This document shows, one piece after another, positions 1-8,009 of a DNA stretch of 64,000 bases. The notes beneath the pieces are model-generated. The model worked only from the letters and a program-made list of their open reading frames with translations. It was not told the origin of the DNA and made no database searches. A program made the translations under genes and the position numbers. The stretch is from Alphaproteobacteria bacterium casp-alpha6 (GTDB lineage: Bacteria; Pseudomonadota; Alphaproteobacteria; Rhodobacterales; Rhodobacteraceae): NCBI GenBank assembly GCA_001510135.1, contig LFER01000027.1, positions 1 to 64,000 on the forward strand, in the 5' to 3' direction. Each line of letters starts with the position of its first letter. The first letter of the stretch is position 1.

Positions 1-1
1 G

Positions 2-196
2 TGTGGAAATGATGACTTCTTCTACTGTCACTGGATCGCGGAAAGCGAGGAAGACGTGTACCGTCAACTGGATGCTTTTGATTTAGAGGGTAAAGTAGTA
101 AATTCATTAATTAGCGAAATGTTTCAGTTTGTATCTGCATACCGAGGGTCGGAAGAAATAATGAGGCAATATCCTGAGACTGATGGGAAATGGTAG
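2..196 (+). CDS. C-terminal fragment of an unrecognised protein
   Basis: An open frame enters from the left edge and ends at a TAG at 194-196, leaving 64 residues. The fragment is acidic and soluble, with no membrane segment, and begins around a Cys-Gly and a Phe-Phe-Tyr-Cys-His segment. I do not recognise the family; the alternation of strand-like and helix-like stretches would suit a small ferredoxin-like fold, but that is a guess. The start lies outside the window, so full length and operon context are unknown. Confidence 0.45.
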   Translation, partial: CGNDDFFYCHWIAESEEDVYRQLDAFDLEGKVVNSLISEMFQFVSAYRGSEEIMRQYPETDGKW

Positions 197-262
197 GTAT
201 AACCCCCATGCGCATCCTACTAATAGCATTACTGATGACGCTTGCTACGAAGACACAAGAAT

Positions 263-553
263 TTACTCAGAGCGTATTTCGTAATATTTGATTTCTGGTG
301 GGGCCGAAACATACGGTCCTATTGCATTAACCATACCAGTGTCGACGCGCCATTGGAAGTATGCTTGCTGGTGCTCCTTGGTCTCCCATTCTTCGATCAA
401 AATAATGGAGGAGCCATTATCTTCGGCATAGGTTTCCACTTTGATACATCCGTCATATGCTCTTGTATCGGGCAAAATGTTGCCTAAAACATCTAGAAAC
501 TCTTTTTGCTTTCCTGCTTGTAGCGAAAATTCGACAGAAACCATAATACTCAT
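263..553 (-). CDS. ABM-domain monooxygenase (putative quinol monooxygenase)
   Basis: A 96-residue protein of the antibiotic biosynthesis monooxygenase (ABM, YgiN-like) fold, a dimeric ferredoxin-like alpha/beta barrel. Visible hallmarks are an N-terminal strand (MVSVEFSLQAGK), the middle segment with DGCIKVE, and the EEWETKEHQQAY segment ending in a helix. ABM proteins act on quinols or electron-rich aromatics without cofactors, or act as small detoxifying proteins; the substrate cannot be read from sequence. The start is supported by an AGGAG ribosome site seven bases upstream. It is transcribed alone leftward, downstream of an IclR gene on the same strand but about 230 bases away, so co-transcription is uncertain. 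Confidence 0.85.
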   Translation of the reverse strand: MSIMVSVEFSLQAGKQKEFLDVLGNILPDTRAYDGCIKVETYAEDNGSSIILIEEWETKEHQQAYFQWRVDTGMVNAIGPYVSAPPEIKYYEIRSE

Positions 554-787
554 TGAATTACTCCTAATTTAACTCTCGATCATTTTTAAATGCTGCACGT
601 TCGTTATGATTTAAGCAAGTACAATTTCTGTAGCATGTTCAGGGTTGGATAGTTTATAGATCGCACGCATCGCAATGACATGAGCTGGTGATTATTTATT
701 CAATAACTTTGCTAAACTGGGTCTAAACAGCATTATGCGAGTACGGGATAAACTGAGATTGTAACTGGGCCATTAACGCAGGGCTGA

Positions 788-1555
788 TCACAGGTCGCCC
801 GAAACCTTGGCCTCCCCTGCGATGTCCCAAGCCAATTTTGCCGATACATCTTGTGCGAGTCTGATAATCTGGGATCCAAGTTTTTCGCGGAACGCTGGAT
901 TAAAGACCCGTACCGATCCGGTCGCACCGATGGACATTGTGGCACCTGGTCCTTTTTGTGCAAGTGGTGCTGCGACGGAACATAGGCCACGTTCAATTTC
1001 TTCCACACATTCTGCGAAGCCGCGCTTGCGAATGCTTGCGAGCTCGGCTTCCAAGTCTTCTACACTTGTCACAGTGAATTCTGTATAGGCGCGTAGTCGG
1101 CCTTCCATATCACTGGTCATAAGTAGTTCAGGCAAAAATGCGGCAACGGCCTTGGAGCAAGAACAGGCATGCAAGGGACGTTTTCCCAAGCCGGGATGAA
1201 GATAGGAGACTCCCGTGTCAGGTGTTTCTACATGGATAATTTCAACGGATTTTCCGCGTAATCGAGACAGGAAAAATGCGGCGCCATAATGTGTCGCAGC
1301 TTGCTTAAGCGCGGGGGCAATCACTTCTAAAAGTAAGCGATCAGAGTTATCACTTTGAGTGATCCGTTTGAGGCGAGAACCAATAGAGAACGTCCCACGG
1401 GCCACAGGTTCCAGAAGACCAACACCGACAAGGTCCTGCACCAACCGGTAGGCCGAGGGTTTGGGGAGGTCTGAGTGAGCGCAAATTTCAGTAACTGTTG
1501 CCTCCCCCTTTTGTCCGACAACTTCGAGGATGAATGTCAGGCGTTCCAGATGCAT
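788..1555 (-). CDS. IclR-family transcriptional regulator
   Basis: A 255-residue regulator. The N-terminal winged helix (about residues 1-65) includes the recognition region PKPSAYRLVQDL, and the C-terminal GAF-like effector domain (about 75-245) shows the IclR pattern, including a GKRPLHACSCSKA segment and the RGFAECVEEIERGLCSVAAPL motif. IclR proteins usually bind an aromatic or short acid effector and control a neighbouring catabolic operon. It is divergent from the methanethiol oxidase operon across a roughly 70-base AT-rich gap that holds inverted repeats, so that operon is the probable target. The effector is unknown. Confidence 0.93.
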   Translation of the reverse strand: MHLERLTFILEVVGQKGEATVTEICAHSDLPKPSAYRLVQDLVGVGLLEPVARGTFSIGSRLKRITQSDNSDRLLLEVIAPALKQAATHYGAAFFLSRLRGKSVEIIHVETPDTGVSYLHPGLGKRPLHACSCSKAVAAFLPELLMTSDMEGRLRAYTEFTVTSVEDLEAELASIRKRGFAECVEEIERGLCSVAAPLAQKGPGATMSIGATGSVRVFNPAFREKLGSQIIRLAQDVSAKLAWDIAGEAKVSGDL

Positions 1556-1569
1556 ATTTTTTACCTTGC

Positions 1570-1600
1570 GATAATTATATTATCATTATATGATATTATA
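1570..1600. promoter_or_regulatory. Overlapping inverted repeats, candidate IclR operator
   Basis: Two overlapping dyads sit in the divergent gap. GATAAT-N3-ATTATC occupies 1570-1584, and TATCA-N5-TGATA occupies 1581-1595. The second extends to 1576-1600 with one mismatched pair. The AT-rich stretch also serves as promoter DNA for both genes. Symmetry, position and the IclR gene beside it suggest an operator; binding is inferred. Confidence 0.5.
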
Positions 1601-1628
1601 TGGTCAAATTCAAGGGAGAAATACTGTG

Positions 1629-2984
1629 ATGGATGGAGCATGTTGTGGTCCGGGGTATGCAAGCCCTGCCGAGGCGATCAAAGCGCCAAGAGAAAAACTC
1701 TTGTATACAATTGCCATATACACCGGCACCGGCATTCAGAAGCCTGACTACCTTGCAACCGTTGATGCCGACCCAGAAAGCGCAACCTATTCACAAGTCA
1801 TCCATCGCTTGGAGATGCCCGGCATTGGGGACGAATTGCATCACATGGGCTGGAATGCCTGTTCTTCTTGCCACGACGATGCTGCTATAAGCCGTAAATA
1901 CCTACTGGTCCCAGGCGTGCGGTCCAACAATATTTATGTCATCGATACCGCCACGGACCCGTTTGCCCCACGCCTTTACAAGGTGATTGACGGGGCCGAG
2001 ATCAAGTCAAAAACCAATTTGAGCGGCCCACACACCGTGCATTGCCTAGGCTCTGAGATCATCATTTCCTTCCTTGGTGATGCGCAGGGCGAAGCGCCCG
2101 GTGGTTATTTGCATCTTAACAAAGAATTCGAAATCGTCGGTCGTTGGGAAAATTCAATGGGCGATATCCCGTTTGGTTATGACTTTTGGTACCAGCCGCG
2201 TCATAACGTGATGGTCAGTTCCGAATGGGCCGCACCCAACACATTTATGCCAGGGTTTGATCTGGAGGAAGTGGGCCATCTGAAATACGGTCGCCGCCTA
2301 CATATTTGGGATTTTCAAAAAAGGGTGCCGGTCGAGACGATGTATCTTGGCGAAGACGGTTTGATCCCATTGGAAGTAAAGTTTCTGCATGATCCCGACA
2401 GCACACATGGGTTCTGCGGTGCCGCGCTCAGTTCCAACGTTATCCACTTTTGGAAGTCCGAGGCCGGGAAATGGGAATGGGAAAAAATCATTGATGTGGA
2501 AAATGAACCACACCCCGAATGGCCCATTCCTGTGCCCGGTGTGATGTCGGCCATACTTGTGTCAATGGACGACAAATACCTTTACCTCAATAATTGGCTG
2601 CACGGCGATATGCGCCAGTATGACATCTCTGATCCGCACAATCCGGTACTCACAGGGCAGGTCTGGATGGGGGGGCTTTTGGGTAAAGCACCCGAAGTCA
2701 ACGGTGTCAAAGTAGCAGGCGGACCGCAGATGTATCAGCTTTCGCTTGATGGCAAACGGCTTTATGTCACTACCTCGCTCTTCTCGACGTGGGACAATCA
2801 GTTCTATCCTGAAATTCGCACCCAGGGCGGTGTGATGTTGATGATCGACTGTGATGTCGAAAACGGCGGTATGAAAATCAACGAAGATTTTGTTGTTGAT
2901 TTTGGTCAAGAACCAAACGGTCCCAGCCGCTGCCATGAAACCCGCTATCCCGGTGGCGATTGCACAAGCGATATCTGGCTGTGA
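1629..2984 (+). CDS. mtoX: Methanethiol oxidase / selenium-binding protein (SBP56 family)
   Basis: A 451-residue SBP56-family protein. The near-N-terminal CCGPGYASPAEA segment and the GWNACSSCHDD motif (with the CSSC pair typical of the family) are diagnostic, and the length fits. Characterised bacterial members oxidise methanethiol to formaldehyde, sulfide and hydrogen peroxide using a metal centre; some are periplasmic, but no export signal is seen here. Start: ATG 1629 with AGGGAG at 1613-1618; a GTG directly before it (1626) is possible. It heads an operon with a ferredoxin gene (GTGA overlap) and a CoA-binding gene. This differs from the SCO1/MauG neighbours known for some mtoX genes. 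Substrate is inferred from family. Confidence 0.88.
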   Translation: MDGACCGPGYASPAEAIKAPREKLLYTIAIYTGTGIQKPDYLATVDADPESATYSQVIHRLEMPGIGDELHHMGWNACSSCHDDAAISRKYLLVPGVRSNNIYVIDTATDPFAPRLYKVIDGAEIKSKTNLSGPHTVHCLGSEIIISFLGDAQGEAPGGYLHLNKEFEIVGRWENSMGDIPFGYDFWYQPRHNVMVSSEWAAPNTFMPGFDLEEVGHLKYGRRLHIWDFQKRVPVETMYLGEDGLIPLEVKFLHDPDSTHGFCGAALSSNVIHFWKSEAGKWEWEKIIDVENEPHPEWPIPVPGVMSAILVSMDDKYLYLNNWLHGDMRQYDISDPHNPVLTGQVWMGGLLGKAPEVNGVKVAGGPQMYQLSLDGKRLYVTTSLFSTWDNQFYPEIRTQGGVMLMIDCDVENGGMKINEDFVVDFGQEPNGPSRCHETRYPGGDCTSDIWL

Positions 2985-3349
2985 GCGAAACCCGCATTAT
3001 CAAAATCGCTAACCGGGATGGTGCGACCTATCAGGTCGACGCCCGCCGTCCGTTGCTGGACGCTTTACGCGAACAGGGTGTCGATCTGCCCTATGGCTGC
3101 AAATATGGCGGCTGCATCACCTGCGCGGCTAAATTGACTGCTGGCGAGGTGGATCAACGCAGGCAAGTGGCATTGAATAATCGTCAGATCAACAATGGCT
3201 ATGTTCTGCTCTGTGTGGCGCGTCCGGTGAGTGATTGTACATTGGAAATAGGCGTGGAAAGCCACGACAAACTTTATCGCAACCCTTTCCTTGATCCGCT
3301 GGAGCCGCATGAGCTGAAGGCAGATATCGCGACCCCGAAGGAGATTTAA
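2981..3349 (+). CDS. Plant-type [2Fe-2S] ferredoxin
   Basis: A 122-residue protein with a single plant-type [2Fe-2S] domain. The first three cysteine ligands are in CKYGGCITC and the fourth follows some 37 residues later in LLCVA. The GTG start overlaps the stop of the methanethiol oxidase gene (GTGA), indicating translational coupling. Family role: low-potential electron carrier for oxygenases or reductases. A ferredoxin coupled to an SBP56 protein suggests it delivers or removes electrons for that enzyme or its cofactor, but this is inference. About 30 extra C-terminal residues follow the domain. Confidence 0.88.
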   Translation: MSETRIIKIANRDGATYQVDARRPLLDALREQGVDLPYGCKYGGCITCAAKLTAGEVDQRRQVALNNRQINNGYVLLCVARPVSDCTLEIGVESHDKLYRNPFLDPLEPHELKADIATPKEI

Positions 3350-3814
3350 ATGCCTGAAGCTGACATCGATCACATTTATGATTATGCGCCTGAATATCTG
3401 GCGGAAATCTTGAGTTCAGTAAAAACCATCGCGATGGTGGGCGCCAGTAGCGATAAGACCAAGTTTAGCTATGGCGTTTTGCGTGTTCTGCATGAAACCG
3501 GATATGACATGATCCCTGTGAATCCAAACCCAAAATTGACCGAAATTCGGGGCATTCCTGTCTTTCATTCGCTTGAAGAGATTGATCGGCCTGTGGATAT
3601 GGTCGAGGTATTCCGCCCGAGAGAGGAGCTATACATGATCACCGAGAAGGCCATTGCAATCGGCGCTAAGGTGCTTTGGGGTCAAATCGGCGTTTATGAT
3701 GACCGCGCGGCCAAGCTGGCTGAGGAAGCGGGTCTAAAAGTAGTGATGAACCGCTGCCCCAAGATCGAGCTGTTCCGCCCGTTCTGGAAGCCCCGTCTTG
3801 ATCTCGCAATTTAA
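3350..3814 (+). CDS. CoA-binding domain protein (YccU-like)
   Basis: A 154-residue single-domain Rossmann protein of the CoA-binding family. The nucleotide loop IAMVGASSDKTK lies near residue 28, and the family pattern continues with IPVNPNP, a VDMVEVF segment and LWGQIGV. These stand-alone CoA-binding proteins resemble the CoA-binding part of succinyl-CoA synthetase and ADP-forming acyl-CoA ligases but lack a catalytic domain; their role is poorly known. The ATG follows the ferredoxin stop with no gap, so it is the third gene of the mtoX operon. Confidence 0.88.
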   Translation: MPEADIDHIYDYAPEYLAEILSSVKTIAMVGASSDKTKFSYGVLRVLHETGYDMIPVNPNPKLTEIRGIPVFHSLEEIDRPVDMVEVFRPREELYMITEKAIAIGAKVLWGQIGVYDDRAAKLAEEAGLKVVMNRCPKIELFRPFWKPRLDLAI

Positions 3815-4161
3815 CTAAGAGCAGCACAGAAACTCATTCAACATTTGTCTGCGCTTGCGGCTGTACTGGACATGTGGACTGGCCGCTAACCGCAATAATG
3901 GCCCGAAAACCTGTCTTGGACGATCACCAAGAGTGCGAAAGACATCGTACGGGCGGCCATGTCGGCGGTACTTTAGATCAAGGTATGTTGTAAAGCTGGC
4001 ATTTCCAACAAGACTTATTACGATTGCCATAAGAAGTTCGGTAATGTGGGGCGACTGCAGCTTTCTGAGATAAAAACCCTGAAAGAGGAAATTGCTCCCA
4101 TGGATCAGAGGCCCGCAATGTGCTAACAATCAAACCGGCCCCCATGATCGAGGCAGACCAG
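3815..4161. other. Gap of about 350 bases without a convincing gene
   Basis: The stretch lies between the CoA-binding gene (rightward) and the MBL gene (leftward). Both strands have open frames of 70-105 codons that I cannot assign. The leftward one (3815-4129) ends exactly at the neighbour's stop, has no clear ribosome site and shows no family motif. It may be decayed coding DNA. I see no terminator hairpin or RNA gene. Confidence 0.4.
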
Positions 4162-5211
4162 TCATGGAGACCAGACCTGTGCCGGGGTGAGCGGCACGAA
4201 CCGCTTTGTTGCCACTCCTTGGGCCTTCAATGCCTTTGCCAATGCGGCTGGTGGATCGTTGCGCGCCTCGTCGGTCAATTGGAATGTTCCCCAATGATGT
4301 CCAACAGCGTTATCGGCTCCCAAGATTTTCAGCCCTGCCACAGCTTCTTCGGGGTTTTGGTGCTGCGCCTTCATAAACCAACGCGGTTCATAGGCGCCAA
4401 TCGGGAGGATGGCTGTGCCAATCTTGCCGTGTTTGTCCCGCACACGGCGATAGGGCCTGCCACTGTCAAAGCCTGTGTCGCCGATGTGCAATATCTTTCC
4501 GGCAGGACCCTCCAAAACAAACGCGGCCCAAAGAGCCATAGACCGATCACCTATCCCGCGTGCGGACCAGTGGTGGCAAGGCTCGAAATGAACAGTCATG
4601 TTCCCAAAGGTCACCGCCTCATCCCAATCCCGTGTTTCAATTCGCGCAGACGGCACATCATCGTGCACTATGGCATCATTGCCCAGAGGCGTGACAATCA
4701 GCGGTGAGTGGGCCTCATTCAGCGATTTCAGCGTGGTCAGGTCAAGATGATCATAGTGGTTATGGCTTAGTAAAACGAGGTCGATCTTTGGCAATTGCGC
4801 GAAATCAATGCCTGGCGCAATGACACGTTTCGGTCCAGCAAAAGCCATTGGGCTGGCGCGATCGGACCAGACTGGATCGGTAAGAATGTTCAGACCCGCC
4901 GTTTGAATCAGCATCGTCGCGTGGCCAACCATTGTAATCGTCAACTCCGTCTCACGTGCGCTGGGTTGGGCTTTGGCAGGCAGGTCAACCGAAGCGGGCC
5001 ATTTCTGCTTATTCCCATTGAACTGCCATTTCAGAAAATCTAACCCACCCCTTGGCGCTTCTCCACCGGGGTTGAAAAAGCGGGTGCCATCGAAATGGTT
5101 GCTGCGCGGGCCTGAATAATATCTATTCTTGCGAGAGGTTATACCAATCCCGCCGATGACTGCACTGGCAGCCAGCAAGGCGGTTGTTTTGATCATTTTG
5201 CGTCGGTTCAT
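4162..5211 (-). CDS. MBL-fold metallohydrolase, NAPE-PLD/UlaG-like
   Basis: A 349-residue metallo-beta-lactamase-fold enzyme. An N-terminal basic and hydrophobic stretch (about residues 4-25) looks like a signal peptide or anchor, so the enzyme is probably exported or membrane-bound. Zinc motif: SHNHYDHLD (HxHxDH) near the middle, then FEPCHHWSARG and HIGDTGFD, the pattern of the group containing N-acyl-phosphatidylethanolamine phospholipase D and UlaG-like proteins. A further histidine is in GHHWGTF near the C-terminus. Substrate unknown, possibly a phospholipid or phosphodiester. It stands alone and runs leftward; the upstream 550 bases hold no intact gene. Confidence 0.85.
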   Translation of the reverse strand: MNRRKMIKTTALLAASAVIGGIGITSRKNRYYSGPRSNHFDGTRFFNPGGEAPRGGLDFLKWQFNGNKQKWPASVDLPAKAQPSARETELTITMVGHATMLIQTAGLNILTDPVWSDRASPMAFAGPKRVIAPGIDFAQLPKIDLVLLSHNHYDHLDLTTLKSLNEAHSPLIVTPLGNDAIVHDDVPSARIETRDWDEAVTFGNMTVHFEPCHHWSARGIGDRSMALWAAFVLEGPAGKILHIGDTGFDSGRPYRRVRDKHGKIGTAILPIGAYEPRWFMKAQHQNPEEAVAGLKILGADNAVGHHWGTFQLTDEARNDPPAALAKALKAQGVATKRFVPLTPAQVWSP

Positions 5212-5760
5212 GCTGTGAATATGCTGCCCAATAAACTGGTTTCAACCCCAGATGCGCCCGTTTTGCTGTATAACCAATCAGGCGGCGATCAACATCGTTC
5301 CGATTAACGACAAACTGGTCATGTACAGTTTCAGACTTGAACGTCCTTGAGCGAGGGGGCACAACAAGTTCTTCGCAGAAAGAACAAGGATGTTCAGGTG
5401 ATCATTTGACACAGCGATGGCGAATACCAGAGAGGCCAATTCGCACCAATGTTTTGGACAAATAGAACGCGCGATGCCACGATTTTGGCCACTGCACAGC
5501 CTCCAAAAGTTTGCATCAACCCACGCGTCGTTTCACAATCACTTCTTCACAAAGATCCCTCTCCAACCGCATTAACTTTGAGCTAAACCGGGATGCTGCT
5601 CTTAAAGAGTAGCGCTTTCTTATTTCGTCATATAATCCACCCTCCCGAGGCTTCTGATGCTTGAGTCGGTTTGTCTGACATCTCCGCAACCGTCATTCCA
5701 AAGCGAGAGAATTTCTCGACTGAGGGCCATAGCAACACGGTTATGTGTATCAGGTAGGGG
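5212..5760. other. 550-base stretch without an intact gene
   Basis: Between the MBL-fold gene and a pseudogene remnant, six-frame reading gives only short unassignable frames. The remnant begins directly after this stretch with an in-frame stop before it, so part of this DNA may be the eroded upstream half of that gene, but I could not match it in any frame. No IS inverted repeats or tRNA end were seen. Confidence 0.4.
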
Positions 5761-5958
5761 GCGGACATTATCGATAGTGTTCTCGATATGAATTATTCAG
5801 CTGCGCGGATCACTTGCGATAGTGCCGTTCGTCTCATTGACGTCATCGGGAGTCAAGGCCTTTCGCCGGAATGGATCGTCGCCACCCAAGTCCATGCTGA
5901 TCATTTGTTTGGCGTGCGTTATCTTCAGGACGAACTGGGGGGTAAAATTGGGCGCCTC
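5761..5958 (+). pseudogene. Remnant of an MBL-fold persulfide dioxygenase-like gene
   Basis: The translated frame reads ADIIDSVLDMNYSAARI, then LSPEWIVATQVHADHLF, then LQDELGGKIG. This matches the N-terminal quarter of the Blh/ETHE1-type MBL sulfur dioxygenases, which have IIDPVLDYDP...GR, an ETHVHADHL zinc motif and a Lys-Leu-Gly-Gly-Lys segment. An in-frame TAG at 5755 precedes it, and homology stops after GGKIG although the frame continues to 6084. The rest of the enzyme, including the later zinc ligands, is absent because the HMG-CoA reductase gene follows on the other strand. It is a truncated, presumably dead gene. The end coordinate is approximate. Confidence 0.65.
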
Positions 5959-6029
5959 ATAATGTTTGAAAAGCAAGGTTGGGATCGGCAGAAACGAAAT
6001 TTTAATGACGTGACCCTTCGGGGCAAATG

Positions 6030-7334
6030 CTATTGCGGGTCCGTCCCATGCGCATGCAGACGGGAAAGTATTTTTGAAGCATGATCAATTGTAATTTCGT
6101 GTGCGCCGACCATTTCGTTGACCACGGCGTCTATATCTTTGGCGCTGGCGCCTGCTTGCAGCGCGATATTGCGTGCATGAAGCGCCATATGGCCTCGCTG
6201 GATCCCTTCGCTGGCCAAGGCGCGCAGTGCCGCGAGATTTTGGGCAAGGCCCACTGCTGCAATAACCTCTGCAAGTTCTCCTGCTGTTTCAACTCCTAAA
6301 AGTGCCAAAGCGGCTTGGGCTGCGGGATGTGTTTTTGTGGCGCCTCCCACCAAACCGACAGCCATGGGGAGCTTTATTGTGCCAGTCAAGCTGTGATCCG
6401 GACCAATGCGCCATCGCGACAAAGCCGTGTACTGCCCGTTCTGTGCTGCAAAAGCATGGGCGCCCGCTTCTACTGCGCGCCAGTCATTTCCCGTGGCGAG
6501 CACAATAGGGTCAATGCCATTCATGATGCCCTTGTTGTGTGTCGCGGCACGATAGGGATCAACCTCGGCAAAAGCAGAGGCTTCGACGATGCCTTTTACG
6601 ACCTCTTGCCCCTCAAACTGCTTTGTCGAAAACTGCCGTGCGCTGAGCGTCACGCTAGCGCTTACAAGCCGTTTGTCGGCCAAATTCGACAGGATCCGGA
6701 GACGTGTTTTTCCAGCTGTGAGCTTTTCGATCAGGGGGGCCACGTGTTCAGCCATGGTATTGACGGTATTGGCCCCCATGGCGTCACGTACATCGACTAA
6801 AAGATGTACGATTAACATAGCTCCGGCAGGCGTTTCAGGGAAACTGTAGACCTCTACATCTTCACATCCACCGCCAAGCGCGCAAAGCGTGCGGTCCTTT
6901 TCATTTGCAGATTTTATGATGTGTTCTTTGTTTTCGAGAATTTTTCTACGCGCTTCCGAAAGATCATGAATCCCCATAACCTGTATCTGGGCGCGCATAA
7001 CAGGCCGATCTGCGGCAGCGCGAAAACCGCCAGAATCGCGCGCCAGTTTTGCCATGTAAGAGGCCGCCGCGACAACAGAAGGTTCTTCCACTGCCATGGG
7101 GATCAAATACTCTTTTTCATTGATGACAAAGTTTGTGGCAACGCCCAAAGGCAATTGAAATCGGCCTACCACGTTTTCGATCATACCATCGGCCTGCTCC
7201 AGACTGAGCGCAGTCTCCCCCGTGAAGGTGAAAATTTGCTCTGCAAGGGCTGGGCATTTTTCATACAGAGCTTTTAACCGCTCGGCCGGTTCCATATTGC
7301 GAAAGGCTGGAATAGTTGAATTTTTGATGGTCAT
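6030..7334 (-). CDS. mvaA: Hydroxymethylglutaryl-CoA reductase, class II
   Basis: A 434-residue class II HMG-CoA reductase, of usual length for the bacterial form. Motifs: ENVVGRFQLPLGVATNF (substrate side), AVEEPSVVAAAS with the catalytic Glu, a DAMGANTVNTM segment (cofactor side), TGNDWRAVEAGAHAFA, and a C-terminal helical region with GHMALHARNIA containing the catalytic His. It interconverts HMG-CoA and mevalonate with NAD(P)H. No other mevalonate-pathway or HMG-CoA lyase gene is nearby. Most alphaproteobacteria make isoprenoids by the MEP route, so a lone enzyme may work in the degradative direction. Transcribed singly leftward. Confidence 0.95.
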   Translation of the reverse strand: MTIKNSTIPAFRNMEPAERLKALYEKCPALAEQIFTFTGETALSLEQADGMIENVVGRFQLPLGVATNFVINEKEYLIPMAVEEPSVVAAASYMAKLARDSGGFRAAADRPVMRAQIQVMGIHDLSEARRKILENKEHIIKSANEKDRTLCALGGGCEDVEVYSFPETPAGAMLIVHLLVDVRDAMGANTVNTMAEHVAPLIEKLTAGKTRLRILSNLADKRLVSASVTLSARQFSTKQFEGQEVVKGIVEASAFAEVDPYRAATHNKGIMNGIDPIVLATGNDWRAVEAGAHAFAAQNGQYTALSRWRIGPDHSLTGTIKLPMAVGLVGGATKTHPAAQAALALLGVETAGELAEVIAAVGLAQNLAALRALASEGIQRGHMALHARNIALQAGASAKDIDAVVNEMVGAHEITIDHASKILSRLHAHGTDPQ

Positions 7335-7437
7335 GGGCCTGTCTTTGGATCAGTTCAAAATAACATGGACGTGCCTGCAAACCTTCGTTTTAATTTTCAA
7401 AGACTGCAATGGCTGTTTTTATTTTTCACCGCAGGTG

Positions 7438-7611
7438 TCAATCAAAGAGTCTGTTTAATTCAGCCGCGAATTGTGCCTTCAATATCATCGCTTTGACCAT
7501 CTTTTCGGTATTGGAAAGCTTTGACCAATCCAGCTGATTTGTGGCACAGACTTCGCAATCGCAGACCTCATGGCGCGGCATTAAACGTTTGTAGCCCTCA
7601 TGCGGGATCAT
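7438..7611 (-). CDS. Small cysteine-rich protein, unknown function
   Basis: A 57-residue protein with a CDCEVC cluster (Cys17, Cys19, Cys22) followed by a helical, lysine-rich tail. The ATG at 7611 overlaps the stop of the preceding 43-residue gene (ATGA), which fixes the start and marks a translationally coupled pair. A longer in-frame start at 7650 is less likely because it would lie inside the upstream gene. The cysteines could bind zinc or iron. I do not recognise the family. Confidence 0.6.
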   Translation of the reverse strand: MIPHEGYKRLMPRHEVCDCEVCATNQLDWSKLSNTEKMVKAMILKAQFAAELNRLFD

Positions 7612-7739
7612 TGGTTTAGGTCCGCTTTCTGGGATTGCTTGGCCTCCCATTCGGCTTTCTTTTCTGCGTATTCAGCCTCAGACAGTTTGTGCCATCCGAC
7701 ACATTTTCCTGTTGGTGATCGACCACATGTACAACTCAT
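7608..7739 (-). CDS. 43-residue cysteine-containing protein, unknown function
   Basis: A very short gene with an N-terminal CTCGRSPTGKCVGWHKL segment (Cys3, Cys5, Cys13) and a charged helical C-terminus. A GAGG sequence lies about ten bases before the ATG, and the stop overlaps the next gene in an ATGA. The cysteine/glycine head suggests a metal or nucleic-acid contact. I recall short proteins with a similar head in related bacteria, but I cannot name the family. Its pairing with another small Cys-cluster protein argues that both are real. Confidence 0.6.
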   Translation of the reverse strand: MSCTCGRSPTGKCVGWHKLSEAEYAEKKAEWEAKQSQKADLNQ

Positions 7740-8009
7740 CTCAACCTCATTCTAATGGCTGCGTATTCGCGTGAAAGTTATAAAATTTATATCTTACAGT
7801 ACGCTGATAAGGCTTGATTGGATCACCATTTAAAGATGTGCGTAGTATTTTACAGCAATGTTGAAGGAACGCCCCCTGAGTCGAGCGCCCGTATATAGAG
7901 TTGAAACTTAGCGACGGGTGTTCATTTTGGTCAAAGCAGGCGGGGGCAGGTGAACGGACAGGGGCGAAGATCGCTCGGTTTAGCTAAAATGCACAAGTGG
8001 GAGCAAACG

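Noticed and set aside
208-291. 27-codon frame with a hydrophobic start after the partial gene
   Set aside because: No ribosome site, overlaps the end of the ABM gene and has no recognisable product.
3815-4129. Leftward 104-codon frame in the gap after the CoA-binding gene
   Set aside because: No motif, no clear ribosome site and a competing frame on the other strand; mentioned only as part of the gap.
5123-5362. Leftward frame upstream of and overlapping the MBL-fold gene
   Set aside because: It overlaps the signal-peptide region of a convincing gene in another frame and matches nothing I know.
7989-8009. ATG 7989 as start of the IMPACT-family gene
   Set aside because: No ribosome site upstream, whereas GTG 8010 has GGGAG at good spacing; kept as an alternative only.
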